From Welwitschia mirabilis (taxonomy: Eukaryota > Gnetophyta > Gnetopsida > Welwitschiales), in contig JBOZIK010000001.1 of assembly GCA_051453625.1 (NCBI GenBank), positions 195,418,882 through 195,482,881 of the forward strand: DNA of 64,000 bases, given 5' to 3'. A program made the position numbers and the translations under genes. The notes below the pieces were generated by a model. The model was not told the origin of the DNA. It ran no database searches and worked only from the letters and a program-made list of their open reading frames with translations. Positions within the stretch are counted from its first letter, which is position 1, and each line of letters opens with the position of its first letter. Below, piece by piece: positions 55,621 to 64,000 of the stretch.

Positions 55621-57050
55621 CAAATATATTCATTACTATTATTACCTTTATCATATTAAAGATGCTTATGAAAAGAAATGAAATCTTCTACTTTTCTATA
55701 TTGAAGTTTCTTCCTAAATTTAAACTTAATATTTTTTATTAATTTTTTCAAATTTTCAATTTCCTTAGTTTTAGGATTAGGTTTTTAAATAATTTTTCTA
55801 CTTATTAATATAATGTCATTTACATCAATGTATTCTTCTACTACATGAGTTGATTTTGGATTAGGATTTGATTGAGATGGTGAATTTGGATGACTCTCCT
55901 TCTTATTTTATTATCAAACATAAAGTTAAGAATTTGATTCATATGGTTTTATTGTTTTTTATAATTTATTTTTTTAATAAGAAAGAAGAGGTAATAACTT
56001 ATAATGCAATTGATATTAGTTATTGAAAGGATAAAAGGTATTTTAATATTAATGAAAATTGTTTAGAGGTGGATTGGTATACTTGTTGAATGACATATTA
56101 ATATCATATTTTTCATCAAAGGCATGAGATTCAGAAGAATAATTTTTTTGTAAAGAATTTTTATCTGCATTGAAATTTTTCACACATTTATATTTATAAC
56201 TTTCTAATTAACGCAAGTTATGAAAATATTAATTTGATGAAGTTTGAGTTGAATTTTGTCTTAATTTCTCTTATTATAATTTAGTATTTTCTAATTAGGC
56301 AAAACAAATTTTTATTTTCTTTGCTAATTTTTCTTTCAATTTATCCCTATTAAAAAGTTATTCAATATAATTTTATTTCTAACATGGTCATTTTCAACAT
56401 TTTTTTTACCTATGAGTTAGTAATACCATTTCTTCCAATTCCTTCAAAGATTTATTAGGTGTAGTGTTGAATAATTCACTAGTGAATAATTTTTCTACTA
56501 TTTTTATTATTTCTTTTTTTATGTATTATAAGAAAAACCAAATTAGTCTTCATACTTTAAAAACAGAATTGGAATTTTAATAAGAAGAACCCTATAATGC
56601 TCAAAAGTTTTAGAGTAAGATTCGTTAGCAGTTTGTTTGAAGCTAATAATGATTTTTCCCATTTAGCTAATAAAAGTTTTAGGGAGAAATTTATTACTAA
56701 AAGCCTCTCTGAATTTTACAAGATTTGAAATATTCTTATAATTTTTTATAAGCGTAAGCTAGCCCTATCCCTTAAAAGAAGAGGACGAATTACTAGTTTG
56801 TATGTATCATAATGATCTTGAGGTTTAATATTAGATATTAGATTAATTCTTCAAGAAATTCATAATGATCCTCATGATCTAAACCATGAAAATGAAAAAT
56901 CCTTAATATTTTTTATAGAAGTAGAAATATCTAAGATGAAAGATATAGAGGAATTAGTTTTACAATTTTTAGAACATTGTGAAAGTCTAGGTTGATAATC
57001 AAAATTTCAACCATTATCATCTTAGACAGTCATTTGTGAAGCAAGAATGT
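55620..57050 (-). pseudogene. Gypsy G3 gag
   Basis: The minus strand of about 56730-56570 reads NLVKFREAF, then SFKQTANESYSKTFEHYRVL, the conserved gag core; this copy keeps the Glu of N-E-S that G2 has lost. It continues downstream (55620-56300) into the Lys-rich C-terminal region. No readable zinc knuckle. Several frameshifts. Confidence 0.78.
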
Positions 57051-57385
57051 TTAAGACTTCCACAATATAGTCAAACTCTTTAGAAGATTATGGTAAAAAT
57101 GAATGTGGAACAGGATGGTTTTGAGATGAAGGTTTAGAGCTATGTAGTCTTTCCAAATGTTTGTCAATAGAAATCCAAAATTATTCATAGATGCATTATG
57201 TGAAAAATAAAAAAAGAATGCACAAAAAAAGAAGTAAAGTTAGAACATGTTACCATGAAATATTTGATTAAGTAATGTAGTGCTTACAAGTTCATCAATG
57301 GGTTTATAATATAGAAAGTACCTAAAAACAAAATAATTTCCATTAAGTGTATGTTTAAGTATAATATTTCACATAGAAATCACAA
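57051..57385 (-). other. Gypsy G3 5' leader
   Basis: Non-coding sequence between the primer-binding site and gag, matching 23170-23465 of G2. It contains the ATGCACAAAAAAAGA landmark. Confidence 0.6.
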
Positions 57386-57404
57386 GTCCCCAATAATAAT
57401 AGTA
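57386..57404 (-). other. Decayed Gypsy primer-binding site (tRNA-Asp-like)
   Basis: The minus strand reads TACTATTATTATTGGGGAC seven bases after the LTR end. Aligned to the Tat/Athila tRNA-Asp-type site TGGCGCCGTTGCCGGGGAC, ten positions differ, and nine of those are G to A or C to T. The placement immediately downstream of the LTR makes the assignment credible despite the decay. Confidence 0.55.
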
Positions 57405-57411
57405 ATTTTAG

Positions 57412-60400
57412 TGAAAGGAAAAGTTCAATTTTTAAAATTAGAAGATCGTTCTTTAAGCCTTCACAAAAATAATTGTATACTTAAAATAATAACTTAACTC
57501 AAGGAAAATAAATAAAGCACATACATAAATACTTTAAGCTAAATTGCATATATAATGAAATCAAATAAGTATCAAACCANNNNNNNNNNNNNNNNNNNNN
57601 NNNNNNNNNNNNNNNNNNNNNNNNNNNNNNNNNNNNNNNNNNNNNNNNNNNNNNNNNNNNNNNNNNNNNNNNNNNNNNNTTTTAAAATTAGAAGATCGTT
57701 CTTTAAGCCTTCATAAAAATAATTGTATACTTAAAATAATAACTTAACTCAAGGAAAAGAAATAAAGTACATGCATAAATAATTTAAGCTAAATTGCATA
57801 TATAGTGAAATCACATAAGTATCAAACCAACAAACTTAGCAAAAAAAATTATTGATTTAGATACAAATACAAGTAACATTCATGTAATCATAACCTATGA
57901 CATGTAATAAACCTTAAGAATTACATGTATAAAAAGAATAATTCCACNNNNNNNNNNNNNNNNNNNNNNNNNNNNNNNNNNNNNNNNNNNNNNNNNNNNT
58001 GTCCTCTGCTATTATAAAGATCACTTTTAACTCAAATGAGTGATAAAGAGAGTTAAAAGAATTAGAATTAACTTAAGTCATTATGATGTGAAAATATTTT
58101 TTCTTGAAAAGTTCATTACTCATATAAAATGGATATGTATGAGTTATTCAATAGCCTTGGTCCATTCTGTTTTAATTATACATCAACTTAAAATCAAAAT
58201 ATAACACTTTAAAAACATGATTCTCAAAANNNNNNNNNNNNNNNNNNNNNNNNNNNNNNNNNNNNNNNNNNNNNNNNNNNNNNNNNNNNNNNNNNNNNNN
58301 NNNNNNNNNNNNNNNNNNNNNNNNNNNNNNNNNNNNNNNNNNNNNNNNATTGAATGTAGATACAAATACAAGTAACATTCATGTAACCATAACATATGAC
58401 ATGTAATAAACCTTAAGAATTACATGTATAAAAAGAATAATTCCACTAGATGTAAAAAGAAAAACATAATGAATAAGAAATATAATCTTTGATGAATGTC
58501 CACTGCTATTCTAAAGATCACTTATAACTCAAATGAATGATAAAGAAAGTTAAAAGAATTAGAACTAACTTAAGTCATTATGATGTAAAAATATTTTTTC
58601 TTGGAAAGTTCATTACTCATATAAAATGGATATGTATGAGTTATTCAAGAGCCTTGATCCATTCTGTTTTAATTATACTTCAACTTAGAATCAAAATATA
58701 ACACTTTAAAAACATGATTCTTAAAATGAACATAATAAATTATTTAACCTTAACAATATTTTCGTTAAATTTTAATATATTTGAACTAAAAGATAACTCT
58801 TAGTTGGACTTTAAATAAGTTATAAAAGTGATGTAACAAATAACTTTGATTATGGATCAATAAGTAATTAATTTAAAAAACATGTGAATATTTATTCCAT
58901 CAAAGAAGAACCTATTTCATTTTATGATATTCTAAGTGGAAGAAAAGGAAAAAGAGAAAAGTGAGAAAGATACTTAAGAAAATGGAACTAGAAATTTCTA
59001 AGACTTTAAAGTAATAAGAGTATGTAATAAAATAAGTCCTTATCATCAAATATTTTATATCATATAAGATTGATTAAAATAATTAGGAAATAGGCCATTT
59101 ATAAACTCTACAAGACATATAGTAGACCCTAAGTTAAGAATATTAGAAAAACTAGTGAACTTGAGAGAAACTAGATTTCATATTATACAATTACTTTAAA
59201 AAAAATACTACAAAAGATCTTAACTTTTTGAAAGCTTATAAATGATGACAAAGAAAATCACTGTGAAAAAATGAAAAAATTAAATTTCATAGATTTAGAA
59301 AAATTTTAAATAAAATTCAACTCAACTGCAAACAACCCAAAATGGGATTTTAGAGACCAATTTATGGTTTTCACTATCATATGTAAAAGTTTCTAAATTA
59401 ATAGAGGAATCTACTAATAAAGTTTTAGAGTAATTAAAGTTAAAGAAAAAGAGTTATGCTCAAATCAAGCACTAAAATTCACTAGTTTTACTTTAAATGA
59501 GAAAAGGGAAAGAGAGAAAAACTAGTGCAAAAATAATAATTTTTAATTTTTATTTAAGTTAATTATAAATGTACATGCTAAATTTATGCTATTTAAAAAT
59601 AGAAAAGAAGAATTCATCATTCAATGCTTAATAATAAAGGTGGAACCATGAGAGAATGATGTTAGAATAAATGAGAAAAGAAGAGGGATAGAACACATAG
59701 CTCCTTTAACATAAAGTCATTAAACATGTAGTACATACAAATATATGATAGGTATTAAATGTATAATAATACTATTAACACTAAATTTGTAGCATGCTAT
59801 AAGACGTCTAATGAATTGAAAGGAATGAATGGTAAAAATGAACAAATCATGTAAACATAGACATAAAAATGAAATCATAGAACTTTCTATTAGTCTTTAA
59901 TCCAAAATTTTACAATATTTGATAACTTCTCATTTTGCTACAGTATCCAATCATGTGCACTTCATCAACCCCATAATGCCCTCTAAATGNNNGGAAATGG
60001 GATAAGAGAGATGGAAAATGGATTGCAAGAGGATGTAGAAGGATAAGAATGACTATATAATGCAATAATGATGAAAATAAAGAATAAAGAAGGCTTTCAA
60101 AATGTATATAGAGAGATAAGATCAATTTAGAAGAAAAGAAATGAGAGGGAGAAATGTGGTTAGAACTTCTTCCAATGCAAAATGAAGCATGCAAATGACA
60201 AAACATGAGTTTGTAGTTTTTATATGCTTAGACATTCAATTTGGCATTGAGAGGAAGTTTACATATGTACACTTAGATCTATTTCAAATGAAGTAGATGC
60301 CCAAACTTCCGATTTTTCACATGTGAATTATTTTTATAAAGGACACATAGATACATGATGCTATAACACCAAAATACACCAGGAAATTGTCCTAAAGCAT

Positions 60401-61085
60401 CACAAGTAGTCACGATAATAAGTACCAAAGTTCCAAAAATAAAATTTGGGTTAATCATTACTATTACATGAAAATATTAAATGACTAAAAATGACTAAGT
60501 TATAGCTTTTAGAATGCAAATTTCTAAGATATTAACATTTTTATAGGCTCTGAGATGCTTTAATGCCATGCATCCAGTGTCAAAATAAGTTAGGATCATC
60601 ATATCCACAAGTGAATGAAATACAAAGATGAAAAAGGGACTATGAGCCATTTTTAAAGTAAATACATTCAAATCATCTTCTGGGCTCTGCACATCCACCT
60701 TATCTNNNNNNNNNNNNNNNNNNNNNNNNNNNNNNNNNNNNNNNNNNNNNNNNNNNNNNNNNNNNNNNNNNNNNNNNNNNNNNNNNNNNNNNNNNNNNNN
60801 NNNNNAATATAGAGATGAAAAAGGGACTATGAGCCATTTTTAGGATAAATACATTCAAATCATCTTCCATGCTCTGCACATCCACCATATCTCTTAACCT
60901 CCAGATCATGAGCATTATAGTTCACCATAAAATGGATCAAAATTTATTATTTTATGCTCATCCAATCTCTAATGATCTTGTCTCCTAAAAAGTATAAAAA
61001 TACCTCTAAGTGCAGTATTATAGCCCTAAAATAATAAATATTATAGCTTTATATACTTATTTTGTCAAAATTTTAGGCTTCATTA
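57412..61085 (-). repeat. Gypsy G3 5' LTR
   Basis: On the minus strand it runs from TAATGAAGCC (61085; TG changed to TA) to TTTCA (57412). Collinear with the G1 LTR and, in its upper part, with the middle LTR. Gaps at 57580-57679, 57948-57999, 58230-58348, 59990-59992 and 60706-60805; about 57420-57579 and 57840-58229 are repeated after their gaps. Net length is roughly 3 kb. The minus-strand frames 60206-59910 and 60915-60495 are LTR shadows. Confidence 0.75.
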
Positions 61086-61090
61086 ATTGT
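61086..61090. repeat. Right target-site duplication ATTGT of the Gypsy complex
   Basis: Directly follows the outer LTR end GGCTTCATTA and matches 2763-2767. A second copy of LTR end plus ATTGT is at 61291-61301, in the gap-flanking duplicate (61047-61165 versus 61266-61376). Confidence 0.73.
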
Positions 61091-61559
61091 GCTAAAGTAC
61101 TTTAACTTATCTTTCCTTTTTTTTTTTAATTTTTATTTCTTATGTTTATGATGCATCCTAATTTGNNNNNNNNNNNNNNNNNNNNNNNNNNNNNNNNNNN
61201 NNNNNNNNNNNNNNNNNNNNNNNNNNNNNNNNNNNNNNNNNNNNNNNNNNNNNNNNNNNNNNNNNACTTATTTTATCAAAATTTTAGGCTTCATTAATTG
61301 TGCTGAAGTACTTTAACTTGTCTTTCCTTTTTTTTTTTTTAATTTTTATTTCTTATGTTTACTATGCATCCTAAATTGTTTCTTTTTTTTTATGAACTAG
61401 ATTTGATATCCATCATATTATAGGGATGAAAGTAACCTTAAGTTTATTTTAAAGTTTTAAAGGTAGAGTGTCTTAAGTAAGGTAAGGAAGGATATTTCCA
61501 TAATTTTTGATTAATTGATCTACTTCTAGCTAAATTTCATTTTCAATGATTACATATTT

Positions 61560-61700
61560 CAAGATGTTGTCTAGACTTGGCAAAAGTTTCATTAAGTGTT
61601 TTTCTTTTTTCCCCATCCATACAACTTGATGATCCAGAATCTACAAATCATGTTTGTTGTTGATTATTAAGATGGTAGAAAGCTCTTCTTGATGAATCAT
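61560..61700 (-). pseudogene. Copia-1 aspartic protease remnant
   Basis: The minus strand of about 61670-61600 reads *FVDSGSSSCMDGEKRKTLNE, aligning with the Copia W-x-x-D-S-G-x-x-x-H-M-T-G block. The catalytic D-S-G is intact, the leading Trp is a stop (TGG to TGA) and the His is Cys. It is the only protease in the window that still has its active-site triad. Confidence 0.72.
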
Positions 61701-62604
61701 ATCATTACTTGTGATTATGATTCCTAAAATTTTATATATGACTTGCTTTTTTTTTGTTATTATTCTACTTATTTTTATGTCATGCATGATTAGGATTTAT
61801 ATGAAAAAATTTTATAAAGGATAAACCATTTTATTATAGAACTAGTAAAGTCTTAGCTTTCATTTTTTTATTTGCATTTTGTTTAGATGTAATAATTCTT
61901 ATGTTTATTTTGTCTTCCTTTTTTTTCAATTCTATTTTAGCTTGATAAATTATCATTATTAGCTATTTAAATGAACAAGTCTTGTTAGCATATTTCAATG
62001 ATTCACAAAACATATCATACTTTGAAGTAGGCCTAAAGTATAATGAACTTAATCATTTCTTTATTTTTTTAAGGACTTGATGCTTCAATCCATGATTTTA
62101 GGTTGATGATTTTTTTTTCTTTATATGTGTAACATTTTCATAATCTTCAAGTTTAAGAGTGAAAACTTTAGTAATCAATAACTTCTTATGTACTTTATTA
62201 TTAACTTTAAAGGTAACTTACATAAAGATCTATAGGTCCTTAAGCTATTTTATGCCATAACCTAAGGAATAGACTTCATCGTTGAAATTCATTACTAGAA
62301 TGATTCTGGCTAGTTACATTTTTCCATCATCTCTTTTCAATCCAGATAGCCTTAAATTCCTTACCTACCTAGAAAATCTTTCATTTTTATCTTTTAAATT
62401 CTATAGTTTAAATAGGTAAGCTTCATGTATTTCTAGAATCATAATCCTAATGCACTTATGAAAGTAATATATGCTCACTTAATTTTCTAGTTTTATGGTA
62501 ACATCTTGATATTAAATTTGTCTATAATTTTTGAATTACTTTATTCATCAAGTATTTCATATTATGTGACTTTGTTATAATTGTTGCCCATTTCTTTCAT
62601 TTAT

Positions 62605-62700
62605 TTATCAAAGTGGAGGATCAACCCTATAGGGGGGTGAATAGGTCTTTTTAAGTTCTATCTCCTTATTGTTCATGACTTGCAAAAACAATAAAGATAA
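62605..62700 (-). repeat. Copia LTR-end signature, first copy
   Basis: Plus-strand TATAGGGGGGTGAATAGG; the minus strand reads CCTATTCACCCCCCTATAGG, resembling the conserved C-rich block near the 3' end of many plant Copia LTRs. About 95 bp here match 63196-63288, and the G-run is striking in this AT-rich background. Confidence 0.45.
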
Positions 62701-63180
62701 NNNNNNNNNNNNNNNNNNNNNNNNNNNNNNNNNNNNNNNNNNNNNNNNNNNNNNNNNNNNNNNNNNNNNNNNNNNNNNNNNNNNNNNNNNNNNNNNNNNN
62801 TCATCCTCTACAAACCTAATATTCTAGTTTGAAAATATCATTCTTAGAAGAAATAGAAGAACTAGTATAAGCTTTACCTTTATACTTAACTCTAGCTTGA
62901 AATATGGATGGTTTTCTATAGTTTCCTTTCCTATTGCTCTTTCTTGAAATAAGCCTCTTGGCTCACATTGTGATTAAAGCAAGTCCTTATTCCACCTATT
63001 TTTTCAAGTTATCTCCATTTAACACTTCTTTTACTTTATCTTTGAAAGATTTTCTTGAGTTTTCATTAGCTTTAAGAGCAATAGGATTTTCTTTCTGAGC
63101 ACCATATGGATAAGAATGAATTAAGAAAGATGATTAAGAATTTATGGACTAAAATGAATGAATTAAACAATCTAATAATC

Positions 63181-64000
63181 CTATTATAAATTTGAAAGTG
63201 GAGGATCTACCCTAGAGGGGGGTGAATAGGTCTTTTAAGTTCTGTCTCCTTGTTATTCGCAACCTACAAAAACAATAAAGACAAAGAGATACTAAAACAA
63301 GATATTTAATAGTGGATAGACACCACCCTTTAGCTTTGTAGACTCCTTGTTCTAGCTAGCATATATTTACTCATAAGAATGGTTTTCAGGCTTACCAAAT
63401 AACCTTTCATAACCAATGAGGGTTTTATGGCTTATCCTCAACCAAGAATGAATGATAGAGAAAAGGATGCACTAATGCAAAGATGTGATCTCTAAGGTAC
63501 AACAATCTTCTTCTTAAGAAAGTGCAATGATGTAAGTACAATAGAAATCTAAACTTTGAAGAATGTTCAGATGTGCTAGGAGAAAGTATAATAGTCCTTA
63601 TTCAATCTCAGATTTGACAAGTCAATGTCAGTGTCCTCTATTAATTAGAGGAGAGCTTTTATACTTACGATGTAATATGTGACCATTTTTTTAAGAAGAA
63701 ATAAATTGTTGTGATCTTCTAAGAAACTATTATGCTTTTTCTAATGAACCATTGTGTTTATAATGACTACATTTTTCTATTGCACTGTTGACCTTTTATT
63801 ATCTTTGGTCAATCGCAACTGTGGTCACCCTTATTCTAACGTTTGATTGCCCTTGCTTGTTGCAGATTTCTCAGTATAGGATATGGTGCAAATTCGATCA
63901 TCCTTGTAAAAATACTCTGTTTTCCTTAATTAGGTCGACTAGCTTGACCATTTTTACCCTGTCGACCTTATGAGAGGAGATTCCTAGTAGAATGTGGTCG
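63181..64000 (-). repeat. Probable 5' LTR of Copia-1 (right edge of window)
   Basis: The minus strand has CCTATTCACCCCCCTCTAGG (63211-63230), then CTTTCAAATTTATAATAG (about 63182-63200), where a much-decayed iMet primer site would be. The rest to 64000 is non-coding and visibly less AT-rich, with GTCGAC twice (about 63932 and 63960). The plus-strand frame 63788-63973 has no recognisable family. The LTR partner is outside the window, so the boundary is inferred. Confidence 0.42.

Larger units (their letters stand above)
2768..61085 (-). mobile_element. Composite Ty3/Gypsy (Tat/Athila-type) complex carrying nested elements
   Basis: Outer LTRs end in TG/CA-like termini and are flanked by ATTGT. 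The minus-strand interior shows gag (Retrotrans_gag type), aspartic protease, RT (MDDFS-type active site), RNase H (NDASD), and integrase with an HHCC-like finger (NKCQRMNNISKRK), DFIE, VEV and a FGKECFLP block. The FGKxCxLP block and the gag style point to the Tat/Athila clade. A decayed tRNA-Asp-like primer site (57386-57404) agrees. Three internal copies and three LTR regions are present, so this is a tandem (LTR-internal-LTR-internal-LTR) structure with later deletions, not one simple element. A LINE and two Copia elements are inserted in it. Confidence 0.78.
868..62800. other. Assembly gaps (N runs) across the window
   Basis: About 40 N runs. The 100-N class (for example 868-967, 4316-4415, 7632-7731, 11375-11474, 13819-13918, 20732-20831, 25959-26058, 27711-27810, 31467-31566, 32498-32597, 37139-37238, 39718-39817, 42586-42685, 44549-44648, 49107-49206, 53847-53946, 57580-57679, 60706-60805, 61166-61265) nearly always has matching sequence on both sides. 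Larger estimated gaps are 5817-6105, 17206-17754, 18924-19215 and 34897-35830. Frames crossing N runs are not genes. Confidence 0.95.
61091..63180 (-). mobile_element. Copia-1, upstream half (gag and protease)
   Basis: Continuation of the outermost Copia element. A protease block is at about 61670-61590. Upstream of it (61690-63100, minus strand) are degenerate Lys/Glu-rich frames consistent with a gag C-terminal region, including a possible but weak zinc knuckle near 62975 (CFNHNVSQEAYFK, only the first Cys certain). Gaps at 61166-61265 and 62701-62800. No UBN2 domain was recognised. Confidence 0.6.

Noticed and set aside
62930-63010. Copia-1 gag zinc knuckle near 62975
   Set aside because: Only the first Cys and a loose pattern (CFNHNVSQEAYFK) are present; two metal-binding positions do not fit, so it is mentioned but not called as a feature.
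1-64000. Search for tRNA, rRNA, organelle-derived or host protein-coding genes
   Set aside because: No cloverleaf with intact A and B boxes, no rRNA blocks and no exon-like conserved protein outside transposon families were recognised by eye; small or highly decayed ones could be missed.

Overview
This window is AT-rich plant nuclear DNA (about one quarter to 30 percent G+C by eye, few CG dinucleotides) made almost entirely of old, nested retrotransposons. I found no cellular gene, tRNA, rRNA or CRISPR array. A seed plant is indicated by Sirevirus-like Copia elements with a tRNA-iMet primer site, a Tat/Athila-type Ty3/Gypsy element and a plant L1-type LINE. The heavy C-to-T / G-to-A decay and extreme AT content suggest a low-GC, heavily methylated plant genome. 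A Welwitschia-like gymnosperm is one guess that I cannot verify.

The layout is a set of nested insertions. (0) The outermost unit is a minus-strand Copia element (Copia-1). Its LTR/gag/protease lie at about 61.1-64.0 kb and its gag-pre-integrase, integrase and reverse transcriptase at 2.77-0 kb, so it is split by everything between. (1) Into it went a minus-strand Ty3/Gypsy complex, 2768-61085, flanked by the 5-bp direct repeat ATTGT. It holds three LTR regions (2768-3135 plus 8720-11764; 23475-25074; 57412-61085) and three internal copies here called G1 (11.8-15.6 kb), G2 (15.6-23.3 kb) and G3 (pieces at 25.1-26.2, 41.84-42.34 and 51.1-57.4 kb). (2) Three plus-strand elements sit inside the Gypsy complex: Copia-2 (about 3136-8719) in the G1 LTR; a Sirevirus-like Copia (26201-41837, 5-bp duplication AAAAG) in the G3 3' region; and a LINE (about 42341-51088) in the G3 integrase.

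Every coding region is broken by stops and frameshifts, and many catalytic residues are lost by transitions (YVDD to YVND, FADD to FAND, MDD to MNN or MNG, zinc-knuckle Cys to Tyr). The elements therefore look immobile and are best annotated as pseudogene fragments.

Most of the 100-N gaps have near-identical sequence on both sides (tens of bases to about 1.2 kb). This looks like unmerged contig ends or haplotypes placed in tandem, so apparent lengths and domain copy numbers are inflated. The Sirevirus target-site duplication tells which copy of one such pair is contiguous with the element. I see no evidence of a new protein system. The notable content is the nesting history, the decayed primer site, the palindrome arrays and the env-like third ORF of the Sirevirus-like element.
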